Assembly: GCA_035550655.1 (NCBI GenBank)
Contig: DASZOU010000016.1
Location: 1-64,000 of the forward strand
DNA from: DASZTV01 sp035550655
GTDB taxonomy: Bacteria > Actinomycetota > Actinomycetes > JAFAQI01
Length of the DNA stretch: 64,000 nucleotides
Reading direction: 5' to 3'
Shown: one piece after another, positions 17,226 to 26,885 of the stretch
Numbering within the stretch: the first letter of the stretch is position 1
Layout of the letters: every line of letters starts with the position of its first letter
The notes under the pieces: model-generated
Told to the model about the DNA's origin: nothing
The model's database searches: none
Seen by the model: only the letters and a program-made list of their open reading frames with translations
Translations under genes and position numbers: made by a program

Positions 17226-18116
17226 TCAGAAGCCGAGCTTGTGAAGCTGCTTCGGGTCACGCTGCCAGTCCTTCGCCACCTTCACCCGCAGGTCCAGATA
17301 GACCTGCGCGCCGAGCAGTGCCTCGATCTGCCGCCGCGCCACGGTGCCGACCGTCTTGAGTCGCTCACCGCCGGTACCGATGACGATCCCCTTCTGGCTC
17401 TCGCGCTCGACGTACATCAACGCGTGGACGTCGATGCGGTCCTCGCCGCGAACCAGCTCCTCCACCACCACAGCGATCGAGTGGGGAAGCTCGTCGCGTA
17501 CGCCGGACAGCGCCGCCTCCCGGATCAGCTCCGCCACCATCACGGCCTCCGGGGAGTCGGTGAGCTCGTCGTCCGGGTAGAGGGGCGGCCCCACCGGAAG
17601 CCGCGCCACGAGCAAGTCGGCCAGCAGACCGACCTGGAAGCCGTCGACGGCACTCACAGGGACGATCTCGGCCCACTCTCCGAGCTCGGCCACCTCGAGC
17701 AGCCGGGCGCCGATCACATCCTTCGAGGCGAGGTCGCACTTGGTGACGACGGCGATGGCAGTCGTGCGGCCGGCGATCGCTCGCAGCTGCTCGGCGATGA
17801 ACCGGTCTCCCGGTCCCACCTTGTCCGTTGCCGGAACACACATGACCACCACGTCGACCTCCGCGACGGTCGCCCGGACGAGGTCGTTCAGGCGCTGTCC
17901 CAGCAGCGTCCGCGGCCGGTGGAAGCCGGGTGTGTCGATCAGCACGAGCTGGGCGTGGGGTCGCGACACGATGCCGCGAATCGCGTGGCGGGTGGTCTGC
18001 GGCCGATCGCTCGTGATCGCGACCTTCGTCCCGACCAGGGCGTTCGTCAGCGTCGACTTGCCGGTGTTCGGCCGGCCGAGCAGGCATGCAAAGCCGGACC
18101 GAAACGGCTCACTCAC
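17226..18116 (-). CDS. era: GTPase Era
   Basis: 296 residues. Era binds the 3' end of 16S rRNA and assists 30S maturation. G1 is GRPNTGKST, G3 is DTPGFHRP and G4 is TKCD. The C-terminal KH domain has ERESQKGIVIGTGGERLKTVG with the GxxG loop. GTG 18116 overlaps the upstream acetyltransferase stop (GTGA). It is the last gene of the hrcA-to-era run. Confidence 0.96.
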   Translation of the reverse strand: MSEPFRSGFACLLGRPNTGKSTLTNALVGTKVAITSDRPQTTRHAIRGIVSRPHAQLVLIDTPGFHRPRTLLGQRLNDLVRATVAEVDVVVMCVPATDKVGPGDRFIAEQLRAIAGRTTAIAVVTKCDLASKDVIGARLLEVAELGEWAEIVPVSAVDGFQVGLLADLLVARLPVGPPLYPDDELTDSPEAVMVAELIREAALSGVRDELPHSIAVVVEELVRGEDRIDVHALMYVERESQKGIVIGTGGERLKTVGTVARRQIEALLGAQVYLDLRVKVAKDWQRDPKQLHKLGF

Positions 18117-18631
18117 GGCTCACCGCGCAGCTTGGAGTAGACGACCATGTCGCGGTACTCCCCCGCGCGCAGGCAGGCGCGCCGCAGCACCCCTTCCCGG
18201 GTGAACCCTGCCTTCTCGAGCGCCCGCTGCTCACCGACGTTGCCCGCTTCTGTTCCTGCCTCGACACGCTCGTGCGTCGAGTGGGCGAACAGGTAGTCGG
18301 CGATCATCCGTTGCGCGGCTGTGCCGTGACCTCGACCACGCCCTTCGGGAGCCAGCCAGATCCCGATCTGCCAGCAGTCGCCGTACGGCGGCGGGCCATT
18401 GGTCGCGGTCCGCCAGCTGACGTCACCGATGAGCTCCCCCGCATCGTCGACAACCGCGAAGACGCCGCCGTCGTCGCGCACCGTCTGGCCGGTCGCGACC
18501 TGGTCGGCGAGCCTGCCGCGGGTCGGCTCCCGATAGCCGAACCAGTTGAACTCACCGGCTGCCTCCGGGTCCTCGTGCTGGCGATCGAGGAAGGCGACGT
18601 CAGCCGCGACCACCTGACGCAGCTGCGTCAC
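18113..18631 (-). CDS. GNAT acetyltransferase (RimJ/RimL-like)
   Basis: 172 residues. The fold pattern LRQVVAADVAFLDR, then GDCWQIGIWLAPEGRGRGHGTAAQRMIADYLF (acetyl-CoA loop) and NVGEQRALEKAGFTREGVLR identify the RimJ/RimL-type subgroup that acetylates N-terminal or small-molecule amines. The substrate is not predictable. It overlaps by 4 bp both the deaminase-like gene upstream and era downstream, so it is tightly coupled. Confidence 0.85.
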   Translation of the reverse strand: MTQLRQVVAADVAFLDRQHEDPEAAGEFNWFGYREPTRGRLADQVATGQTVRDDGGVFAVVDDAGELIGDVSWRTATNGPPPYGDCWQIGIWLAPEGRGRGHGTAAQRMIADYLFAHSTHERVEAGTEAGNVGEQRALEKAGFTREGVLRRACLRAGEYRDMVVYSKLRGEP

Positions 18632-18915
18632 GCAGGCACCACGTGGACGACGGGGTCACCGAGTCCGGAAAGCGCCGCCCGGTCCACATCAGTGGCAGCC
18701 GTGACGACGACCGCCGCCTCCAGCCTCGTCGCGCCACTCGACGCTGCAGCTGCAACCGCCGCCTCGAGCGCCGTCAGGGACAATGCCGGCAGCGCCACGG
18801 TCGCAGCGACGTAGGTGCGCCCGATGTCGTCGCGTACCGCTGCGCCCTCGGCCGCCGCCAGTCGAGCCCGCGCCGAGCGCGCGAGCGTGACGAGCTTCTC
18901 GTCTTCTTCGGTCAC
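18628..18915 (-). CDS. Short cytidine deaminase-like protein without zinc ligands
   Basis: 95 residues. The sequence (EDEKLVTLARSARARL, then AAVRDDIGRTYVAATVALPALSLTALEAAVAAAASSG) follows the cytidine deaminase fold, and genes at this place in actinobacteria are often named that way. However, the HAE and PCxxC zinc motifs needed for deamination are absent, and the protein is shorter than the 120-130 residue enzyme. A catalytic role is therefore unlikely; it may bind ligand or partner. It lies 10 bp after the CBS-domain gene and is coupled to the GNAT gene. Confidence 0.7.
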   Translation of the reverse strand: MTEEDEKLVTLARSARARLAAAEGAAVRDDIGRTYVAATVALPALSLTALEAAVAAAASSGATRLEAAVVVTAATDVDRAALSGLGDPVVHVVPA

Positions 18916-18925
18916 CGGCTACAGC

Positions 18926-20191
18926 CTAAGGAGCGGTCTTCGTGATGAGCACCGTGCCGACCTGGTTGCGCCGGCCTTTGGCGGCCTCCGCGAGGAAGTG
19001 GAGACCACGCACGTCGACGCTCGCGCCTGCTATCGGCACCCGGCCGAGCTCCGCGGCGAGCAGACCACCGACCGTCTCGACGTCCTCGAGCTCGAACTTC
19101 ACACCGAAGCGCTCCTCGAGGTCGTCGACGGGCAACCGCACGCTGACCCGCACCGAGCCGTCCTCGAGCTCCTCCACCCGCGGCCCTTCGCGGTCGTACT
19201 CGTCGGCGATCTCGCCGACGATCTCCTCGAGGATGTCCTCGATCGTCACGAGGCCGGCGGTGCCGCCGTACTCGTCGATGACGATCGCGACGTGCACTTG
19301 CTTAGCCTGCATGTCGCGCAGCAGCTCGTCGACCGGCTTCGAGTCAGGAATGAGGTACGCCGGTCGCATCGCCTCCTCGACCCGTTCCGTGCTGTGCCCG
19401 TCACCGTCGTACGCACGGCGGGCCAGATCCTTGAGGTAGGTCACACCGACGACGTCGTCCTCGTTGTCACCGATGACGGGAATGCGGGAGAAGCCGCTCC
19501 GCAACGCGAGCGACAGCGCCTGGCGAATGGTCTTGTTGCGCTCGATCCACACCATGTCGGTGCGCGGGACCATGACCTCGCGAGCCAGCGTCTCGCCGAG
19601 CTCGAAGACCGAGTGGATCATCTCCCGTTCGCTGTGCTCGATGACCTGCCGCTGCTCGGCGAGGTCCACCATGTCGCGAAGCTCCGCCTCCGAGGTGAAG
19701 CCTGAGTCTCGCGACACCTTGCCGGGCACCAAAGCGCTGCCGACGCCAATCAAGACCCGCGTGATGGCGCCTGCAACCGTCCCGAGCGCGAGGACGACGC
19801 CGGACGAGATGAGCGCCAGACCGTCGGAGTGCTGGCGGCCGATGGTGCGCGCACCGACACCCACGACGACGTAGTGCAACAACGCCATTCCGATGCCCGC
19901 GACCAGCACCGCCTCCCACAGCTCGCCGAGCCTGCGCTCGCAGACCACGGCTGCGAGGGTTGTGGCGAGCATCTCCGCCACTGTGCGGGCGAGGAGGAGA
20001 ACGTTGAGGTTCGTCGCGGCGTCGCGGACCACGCGCTCGAGCCGAGCGGCACCACGGCGCCGGTCACGGACCAGCGCCTCGAGGCGAAGCCGCGACACAT
20101 GGGCAAGGGCGGTCTCGACGACTCCCAACGCAGCCGCGACGAGCAGCAGGACGCCGGCGAGCACCAACCCCCAGGCATCGGTGGTGGTCAT
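18926..20191 (-). CDS. CNNM/CBS-domain (CorC/HlyC-type) membrane transporter-related protein
   Basis: 421 residues. An N-terminal CNNM membrane domain (about residues 1-180, three or four helices starting WGLVLAGVLLLVAAALG) is followed by two CBS domains (REVMVPRTDMVWI... and VDELLRDMQAKQVHVAIVIDEYGGTAGLVTIEDILEEI) and a CorC_HlyC domain. The family is linked to magnesium or cobalt efflux. ATG 20191 overlaps the ybeY stop (ATGA); longer upstream reading is not coding-like. The order ybeY-corC-type-era is conserved in actinobacteria. Confidence 0.9.
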   Translation of the reverse strand: MTTTDAWGLVLAGVLLLVAAALGVVETALAHVSRLRLEALVRDRRRGAARLERVVRDAATNLNVLLLARTVAEMLATTLAAVVCERRLGELWEAVLVAGIGMALLHYVVVGVGARTIGRQHSDGLALISSGVVLALGTVAGAITRVLIGVGSALVPGKVSRDSGFTSEAELRDMVDLAEQRQVIEHSEREMIHSVFELGETLAREVMVPRTDMVWIERNKTIRQALSLALRSGFSRIPVIGDNEDDVVGVTYLKDLARRAYDGDGHSTERVEEAMRPAYLIPDSKPVDELLRDMQAKQVHVAIVIDEYGGTAGLVTIEDILEEIVGEIADEYDREGPRVEELEDGSVRVSVRLPVDDLEERFGVKFELEDVETVGGLLAAELGRVPIAGASVDVRGLHFLAEAAKGRRNQVGTVLITKTAP

Positions 20192-20664
20192 CTGGCGGGT
20201 TTGTCCTTGGCCCGCGTCCAGCCCTCGAGCAGCTGAGCCTGCAGACCGAACATCTCTCGTTCCTCGGCCGGCGTGCCATGGTCGTAACCGAGCAGATGCA
20301 GCACGCCATGGGTACACAGCAAGTCGAGCTCGTCGGCGAGCGAATGGCCCGCCTGGGTCGCCTGCGCGGCTGCCACAGCCGGACAGAGCACCACGTCGCC
20401 GAGCAAGGTCGGCGGGAGGTCGCCATCACCCATGTCGTCGCGCTGGTCGTTGAGCTCGTCCATCGGAAAGGCAAGCACGTCCGTCGGCCCGGGCTCGTTC
20501 ATGAAATGGACGTGCAGCGACGTCATCGCGTCGACCTCGACCAGGCGGATGGAGAGCTCGACAAGAGGGTTCACCCCCATCTCGCCCAGCACGTAGCGGG
20601 CCAACCGCTCGATCGACTTCACGTCGACGTCGGCACCCGACTCGTTGGCGATCTCGATGCTCAT
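20188..20664 (-). CDS. ybeY: Endoribonuclease YbeY
   Basis: 158 residues. YbeY is a zinc metalloprotein needed for 16S rRNA 3' maturation and ribosome quality control. The signature HGVLHLLGYDHG contains the three zinc-binding histidines, and MNEPGPTDVLAFPMD is the conserved middle block. It lies 17 bp downstream of phoH, the usual bacterial pairing, and overlaps the downstream gene by 4 bp. Confidence 0.95.
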   Translation of the reverse strand: MSIEIANESGADVDVKSIERLARYVLGEMGVNPLVELSIRLVEVDAMTSLHVHFMNEPGPTDVLAFPMDELNDQRDDMGDGDLPPTLLGDVVLCPAVAAAQATQAGHSLADELDLLCTHGVLHLLGYDHGTPAEEREMFGLQAQLLEGWTRAKDKPAR

Positions 20665-20681
20665 GGCTCAGGCCGGAGGCG

Positions 20682-22745
20682 TCAGCGATCGCGCGGCGCG
20701 CGACGCTTGGCAGCCGCGGGCTTCGTGGGCGCCGTCGACTTCTCGGCGACTGCGTCGTAGCGCGCATAGGCGTCGACGATGTCGCTGATCAGCTTGTGCC
20801 GGACGACATCCTGAGAAGTGAGCTGGGAGAAGTGCACGTCGTCGATTCCGTCCAGGATCTCCTGCACGACCCGAAGGCCGCTGCGCATGCCCGCGGGCAG
20901 GTCGACCTGCGTCACGTCGCCCGTCACCACCATCTTGGATCCGAAGCCGAGCCGGGTAAGGAACATCTTCATCTGTTCCGGACTCGTGTTCTGCGCCTCG
21001 TCGAGGACGATGAAGGAGTCGTTGAGCGTGTTGTGGGTCACGATGAAGTCACTTGTCACGTACAGCGAGTCCTGAGCCGCGACGCTGATGCAGACACACT
21101 CGGCTGTTCCGTCGGCTTCGATGGAGTCGATCATCCGCATCGGCCGACCCGTGAGCCCGGTCGCGTACTTGTCCGCCTTGCGGCGCAGGCGGAAAGGCAG
21201 GAGCGGCTGGGGAAGACGTATGTCGAGCGTGTGGGCGGCAGCCGCTCGAGTGCGGGTGTAAGCGACCCCGCCGAGAGACCGCACGATGAAGATCACATCG
21301 TCGCGAAGCCGGTCGGAGCAGGTCGTGTACTGAATCCGGCAGCGTCGCCCCGCGTGGACCACCGGACTGCCGTCGGTGTCGAGCAGTCCTTGCAGGACGG
21401 CCAGCCGGACAGGTGCGCTGTTGTACAGATAGCTCGTCGGCACGAACGTCGTGTCCGATCGAGTGCCCGCGAGACCGAGCTCGCGAATCGCGGCGGCCAC
21501 CGGATTCGCGGTGATCACCCCGCCCCGGCTCCCGTCGGTGCGATTCGACGCATCGTCATACGCGCCGGCCTGTTTCCGGGCCGTGACCCCAGGAAGAGCG
21601 GCCTCGAGTGCGACGGCCAGCTCGGGATCCTTCGACGAGAACGACGCCGTCGCCGACAAGGCGAGACACCCGTCACCGAGCAACAGGCCAAGCGCATAGG
21701 GGTCGAGGGGGATCTCCTGCCGGGGGAACTCCACCGCCCCGACCAGCGGCAGCTCGAAGTCGCGGAAAAGACCGCGTCGCTCGCGGCCCCGCATCTGTTC
21801 GGTCGTGACGACGCGACCGGCTCTTCCGTGCCGGAGATCGCTTCTCGTACGCACGTGCCAGAGATGCTCGCCGCAGGCCCGGGTCGATGCGCCGTCCTGC
21901 GTGGTGACACGGAACACCGCCTTGCTGCCCTGCGGATACACCCCGAGCACAGGCGTCGGGAGCCCGGTGGATCCGACCACGAGGTCGCCGACCTGTAGCT
22001 CTCCGATCGGCTTGAAACCGTCCGGGGTCAGCACGGGAGTGTCAACCGGCTGCGCGCGACCACGCATGTATGCGAGGGGGGCCACTTCGATGACGCCGGA
22101 TGCGAGCAGGCGGGGAATCGACTCCGGGTCGACCATGTCGTGCAACGCGTCGTACAGCGGCCGCAGGTAAGGGTCGATCTTCTCGCTCAGCGTGCCGGGA
22201 AGGAAGCCCAACCGCTCCCCTGCCTCCACTGCAGGGCGGGTGAGGATGATCCGGTTGACCTGCTTGGCCTGAAGCGCCTGGACCGCCTTCGCCATGGCGA
22301 GGTAGGTCTTGCCGGTTCCCGCCGGACCGATGCCGAAGATGATCGTGTGCGCGTCGATCGCGTCGACGTATCGCTTCTGGTTCAGCGTCTTCGGCCGGAT
22401 GGTTCGCCCTCGGCTCGACAAGATGTTGAGGCTCAGTACCTCGGCGGGGCGCTCCTCGGTCTCCTGCCGCAACATCGCCAGCGAACGTCGTACCGCGTCG
22501 GCGTTGAGCACATCGCCGTGATCGAGTAGCGCGACGAGCTCTTCGAACAGGCGCGTCGCAAGCTCCACCTCGTCAGCCGGACCTCGAAGGGTGATCTCGT
22601 TGCCGCGAACATGAATGTCGCAGTGCAGCGATGCCTCGATGATGCGCAGCAGCTCATCGCTGGAGCCCAGCAGCGCCACCATGCTGTGCGCGCCGGGCAC
22701 GACGATGCGCGTCGACGTCGAACTCGCCTGTGGCTTGGTTGCCAT
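20682..22745 (-). CDS. phoH: PhoH family ATPase interrupted by an intein
   Basis: About 687 codons, of which 342 are an intein (21030-22055); the mature PhoH would be about 345 residues. The N-extein has a P-loop GPAGTGKTYLA and LTRPAVEAGERLGFLPG, ending APLAYMRGR. The C-extein resumes TLNDSFIVLDEAQN (Walker B) and continues MKMFLTRLGFGSKMVVTGDVTQ. Joined, these give the uninterrupted family sequence. PhoH is a predicted RNA-associated ATPase, usually with ybeY as here. ATG 22745 has GAG upstream; a TTG four codons earlier (22757) is an alternative start. Confidence 0.95.
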   Translation of the reverse strand: MATKPQASSTSTRIVVPGAHSMVALLGSSDELLRIIEASLHCDIHVRGNEITLRGPADEVELATRLFEELVALLDHGDVLNADAVRRSLAMLRQETEERPAEVLSLNILSSRGRTIRPKTLNQKRYVDAIDAHTIIFGIGPAGTGKTYLAMAKAVQALQAKQVNRIILTRPAVEAGERLGFLPGTLSEKIDPYLRPLYDALHDMVDPESIPRLLASGVIEVAPLAYMRGRAQPVDTPVLTPDGFKPIGELQVGDLVVGSTGLPTPVLGVYPQGSKAVFRVTTQDGASTRACGEHLWHVRTRSDLRHGRAGRVVTTEQMRGRERRGLFRDFELPLVGAVEFPRQEIPLDPYALGLLLGDGCLALSATASFSSKDPELAVALEAALPGVTARKQAGAYDDASNRTDGSRGGVITANPVAAAIRELGLAGTRSDTTFVPTSYLYNSAPVRLAVLQGLLDTDGSPVVHAGRRCRIQYTTCSDRLRDDVIFIVRSLGGVAYTRTRAAAAHTLDIRLPQPLLPFRLRRKADKYATGLTGRPMRMIDSIEADGTAECVCISVAAQDSLYVTSDFIVTHNTLNDSFIVLDEAQNTSPEQMKMFLTRLGFGSKMVVTGDVTQVDLPAGMRSGLRVVQEILDGIDDVHFSQLTSQDVVRHKLISDIVDAYARYDAVAEKSTAPTKPAAAKRRAPRDR
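21030..22055 (-). mobile_element. Intein in PhoH, class 3 features, with LAGLIDADG endonuclease
   Basis: The 342-residue insert starts with Ala rather than Cys or Ser (AQPVDTPVLTPDGF) and ends in VTHN, followed by Thr as the first C-extein residue. Block B reads GEHLW, with His64 and Trp66; block F reads CVCISVAAQDSLYVTSDFIV with Cys322. Trp (B), Cys (F) and the +1 Thr match the WCT triplet that defines class 3 inteins. A homing endonuclease is present: LAGLIDADG motifs LGLLLGDGC (about 122-130) and LQGLLDTDGS (about 221-230). It sits at a conserved site just before Walker B, so PhoH activity requires splicing. Confidence 0.93.
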
Positions 22746-22759
22746 GTCTGATCTCAAGA

Positions 22760-23110
22760 TTAGCCGGGCGGCCAGCCCATCTGGCGACCTCCGAGCACGT
22801 GGACATGAGCGTGAAGCACGGTCTGGAAGGCGTGTGCCCCCGTGTTGGCGACCAGCCGGTAGCCCGACTCCGCCACGCCTTCGATCGCGGCGACCTCCGC
22901 TGCCAGCCGGAACAGGCCCGCAACCACGACATCGCCGTCGGCAGCCACGGCCGCGACATTTGGATAGTGGTCCCGCGGGATGACCTGCACGTGGACGGGT
23001 GCCTGCGGGGCGATGTCACGGAATGCGATGGCCGCGTCGGACTCCGCCACGATCTCCGCAGGGACCTCGCCGGCCACGATCTTGCAGAACAGGCAGTCCG
23101 GGTCGCTCAT
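22760..23110 (-). CDS. HIT family protein (histidine triad)
   Basis: 116 residues. The start MSDPDCLFCKIVAGEVPAEIV has the CxxC of HINT-type proteins, and the triad appears as LHAHVHVLGGRQMGW (HxHxH). HIT proteins are nucleotide hydrolases or transferases acting on AMP-linked substrates. ATG 23110 is chosen because upstream in-frame sequence is the antisense of rsmE coding and has no family match. It lies 11 bp after rsmE and 14 bp before phoH. Confidence 0.93.
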   Translation of the reverse strand: MSDPDCLFCKIVAGEVPAEIVAESDAAIAFRDIAPQAPVHVQVIPRDHYPNVAAVAADGDVVVAGLFRLAAEVAAIEGVAESGYRLVANTGAHAFQTVLHAHVHVLGGRQMGWPPG

Positions 23111-23121
23111 GCCTCGGCAGC

Positions 23122-23850
23122 CTAAGTGACGTGGGTCCAACGCGTCCGGGCGCAGATCGCCGACAACGCGGCGACACCTGCCGTCGAGCTTCGAAGCACG
23201 GTCGGACCCAGCCGTACGGCGATGGCCCCGGCAGCAGTCATCGCCGCGAGCTCGTCGTCGCTGATGCCGCCCTCGGGCCCGACGACGACAACAACCTCCG
23301 CCGTGCCGGTGACCTCGACGGCCGAGAGCGACAGCTCGGCATCCTCGTGCAGGACCAGCGCGATCCCCGCTTCGGCGATCCGCGTCGCGACCGCCGTCGT
23401 TCCGACCGGCCCGGTGATCGTGGGCCACCAGGCCCGGCGCGACTGTCGTGCCGCAGCGTCCGCGGTCGACTGCCACTTCGGCGCGGTCCGATCGGTTGGC
23501 TTGGCGATGCTGCGCGAGGCCGACCACGCGATGATCTCGTCCACTCCCACTTCGGTCATCGCCTCGACCGCGGCCTCGTCCCGACCACCTTTGGCGAGTG
23601 CCTGAACGGCAACCAGCCGAGGACGCCCGGCCGGTTCGGTCGTCACTCGCTCGACGGCGATGTCGAGCGCACCACGCCTGACGGTGGCGACCGTTCCCTC
23701 CCATCGGGTCCCTCGGCCGTCGCTGAGCCAGATCGCCTCGCCGGCGCGAAGCCGCCGGACGTCAGCGGCGTGGTGACCTTCGGATCCGTCGAGGGTGACC
23801 GACCCGCTGTGCGCCGCGCCCGAAGGTGCCCGGAACATCGGCGGGGTCAC
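23122..23850 (-). CDS. rsmE: 16S rRNA (uracil-1498-N3)-methyltransferase RsmE
   Basis: 242 residues. RsmE methylates U1498 of 16S rRNA as a SPOUT-fold dimer. The N-terminal PUA-like part has GSEGHHAADVRRLRAGE; the SPOUT part has the knotted SAM loop VVVVGPEGGISDDEL and RLGPTVLRSSTAGVAALS. GTG 23850 lies 10 bases after the dnaJ stop; ATG 23835 is possible. The dnaJ-rsmE neighbourhood is common in bacteria. Confidence 0.92.
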   Translation of the reverse strand: MTPPMFRAPSGAAHSGSVTLDGSEGHHAADVRRLRAGEAIWLSDGRGTRWEGTVATVRRGALDIAVERVTTEPAGRPRLVAVQALAKGGRDEAAVEAMTEVGVDEIIAWSASRSIAKPTDRTAPKWQSTADAAARQSRRAWWPTITGPVGTTAVATRIAEAGIALVLHEDAELSLSAVEVTGTAEVVVVVGPEGGISDDELAAMTAAGAIAVRLGPTVLRSSTAGVAALSAICARTRWTHVT

Positions 23851-23860
23851 GACGACGCGA

Positions 23861-24996
<1,136 letters not shown>

Positions 24997-24997
<1 letters not shown>

Positions 24998-26022
24998 CAG
25001 CTGGACTCGGCAAGGATGTGTCCGACGTACCGCGCGACCGCGCGCACCGCACCGATCGCGCCCGGGTAGTCCATGCGCGTCGGTCCCACGATGCCGAGCG
25101 AGGCGTACGACGTGAGGCCCTCCGCGCCGTACCCCGTCGACACCACCGACGCAGTGTGTAGGCCCTCGTGGGGGTTCTCACCGCCGATGCTCACATGCAC
25201 GTCCTGGTCGCCCGCTTCGCCGAACAGCCGAAGCAGGACCACGTGCTCCTCGAGCGCCTCCAGCACCGGCCGAATCGAACCAGGGAAGTCCAACGCCGTG
25301 CCGCGAGCAAGGTTCGCCGTTCCGGCCATCACGACTCGTTCGTCAACGTGCTCCACGAGGGTCTCGAGAACGGTCGCGAGCACGGCCGTGACGTTCGCCC
25401 GCTCGTCCGGCGCGACCGCCTCGGGCAGGTCCGCGAGCAAGGTGGGGGCCTCCGACAGCAGGTGGCCGGAGATCCGGGCGTTGAACCGGGTGCGGAGGTC
25501 GCTGAGGTCGTCCTCACGGAGCACTCCCGGCAGCTCGACGATCCGCTGCTCGACCCTGCCAGAGTCGGTGATCAGCACGACCATCACTCGCGTGTCCGAC
25601 AGCCCGACGAGCTCGAGATGGCGAACCGCGGAGCGCGACAGTGACGGGTACTGAACGACCGCAACCTGCCGGGTCAGCTGCGCGAGCAGCCGGACCGTCC
25701 GGTTGACGACGTCGTCGAGGCCCACCGCGCCACCGAGGAAGCCCTCGATCGCCCGGCGCTCGGGCGCGGAAAGCGGCTTCACCGTCGAGAGCTTGTCGAC
25801 GAAAAGCCGGTATCCCTTGTCGGTCGGCACGCGCCCGGCACTGGTGTGCGGCTGGGTGATGTACCCCTCGTCCTCGAGCGCCGCCATGTCGTTGCGGATC
25901 GTCGCGGGCGACACGCCGAGGCGGTGCCGTTCCACCAGGGCCTTCGATCCCACTGGCTCATTGGTCGAGACGTAGTCCTCGACGATCGCGCGCAACACCT
26001 CGAGCTTGCGATCCTCGATCAA
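24997..26022 (-). CDS. hrcA: Heat-inducible transcription repressor HrcA
   Basis: 341 residues. HrcA binds CIRCE operators and represses heat-shock genes. The N-terminal winged helix has VEDYVSTNEPVGSKALVERH and VSPATIRNDMAALEDEGYITQPHTSAGRVPTDKGYR, characteristic of the family. The TTG start at 26022 is preferred, since GGAGGTGA lies 7-16 bases upstream. Further upstream the frame would run through the CIRCE element. It heads the hrcA-dnaJ-rsmE-HIT-phoH train. Confidence 0.95.
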
Positions 26023-26057
26023 CGCTGCGTCACCTCCTCGCCGAGCCTGGAGCTCGT

Positions 26058-26084
26058 CTGGCACTCCCTGCCCACGAGTGCCAA
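26058..26084. promoter_or_regulatory. CIRCE element (HrcA operator)
   Basis: The sequence is CTGGCACTC, then 9 bases, then GAGTGCCAA. The arms are inverted with 8 of 9 bases paired and match the CIRCE consensus (TTAGCACTC-N9-GAGTGCTAA) at the core GCACTC/GAGTGC and the N9 spacing. It lies 36 bp upstream of the hrcA TTG start, so hrcA is probably autoregulated. Confidence 0.9.
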
Positions 26085-26159
26085 GTGTACCGGCGTGACC
26101 TGCCCGATACGCCGCCGTAACGCGCCACCTGGACCATGGCCGCAGCGAAGGGAGCGGAC

Positions 26160-26843
26160 GTGGGCGTACAGCTGCGCATCAGCCTGCCGGACCAGCCCGG
26201 GTCGCTGGCCCGGGTCACCCAGGCGATCGCCCGTAGCGGAGCGGACGTGCTGTGGGTGTCCGTCCTCGAGTCAGAGGGCGGCCGCGCCATCGACGACTTC
26301 GGGCTGCGCTGGCCCGACAACGTCGACCACCGGCCGCTGCTCGACGCGCTCGCCCGTGAGCGGGGCGTCGAGGTGATCAGCTGCCGGTTCTCGCGGCGGC
26401 TGCTCGACGGCCGGGCCGACCTGGATCTGCTGACCTATCTCCTCGCTGTTCCGCAGCGCGGCGTCGAGATCCTCGTCGACATGCTGCCGGCCGCCGTCGA
26501 AGCCGACTGGGCAGAGCTCCGCTCGCCGGACCCGGAGTCGGCCGCGCTCTACTGCTCCGGCGCTCCGCACGACGCACTGGCGCCGGCAGACCTGCCGCTC
26601 AGGGCGATCGCAGGCCGAACCGGCGAGTCCACATGGATGCGCATCCCGGTGCCACAGCTGCGGGCGGTGCTGGTGATCGGACGCGACCTCGGACCCACCT
26701 TCCTGCGCACCGAGGTCAGCAGCGCCGAAGGCATCATCACCCTTGCGTTGAAGACCCTGGCCGCCGCACTTCGTGACGGCGCCGGCGCAAGCGATCTGAC
26801 GGCGGGCCTGGTCCCCGGGCAAGCGACTCGGCGTACGGCCTAG
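26160..26843 (+). CDS. ACT domain-containing protein
   Basis: About 227 residues, divergent from hrcA. The N-terminal ACT domain is clear: VQLRISLPDQPGSLARVTQAIARSGADVLWVSVLES. ACT domains bind amino acids and regulate metabolic enzymes. The remainder (MLPAAVEADWAELRSPDPES... VLVIGRDLGPTFLRTEVSSAEGIITLALKTLAAAL) has no catalytic motif seen. GTG 26160 has AAGGGAG 5 bases upstream; ATG 26136 in the same frame lacks a visible ribosome binding site. Confidence 0.75.
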   Translation: MGVQLRISLPDQPGSLARVTQAIARSGADVLWVSVLESEGGRAIDDFGLRWPDNVDHRPLLDALARERGVEVISCRFSRRLLDGRADLDLLTYLLAVPQRGVEILVDMLPAAVEADWAELRSPDPESAALYCSGAPHDALAPADLPLRAIAGRTGESTWMRIPVPQLRAVLVIGRDLGPTFLRTEVSSAEGIITLALKTLAAALRDGAGASDLTAGLVPGQATRRTA

Positions 26844-26885
26844 AGCCGAGCAGGAGCACCGCCCAGCCACCGCGAACGCTGGGCT

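Noticed and set aside
21030..22055. The PhoH insert as a frameshift or assembly fusion
   Set aside because: The frame is open through both exteins, the junction restores the family sequence, and intein blocks A, B, F and G are all present.
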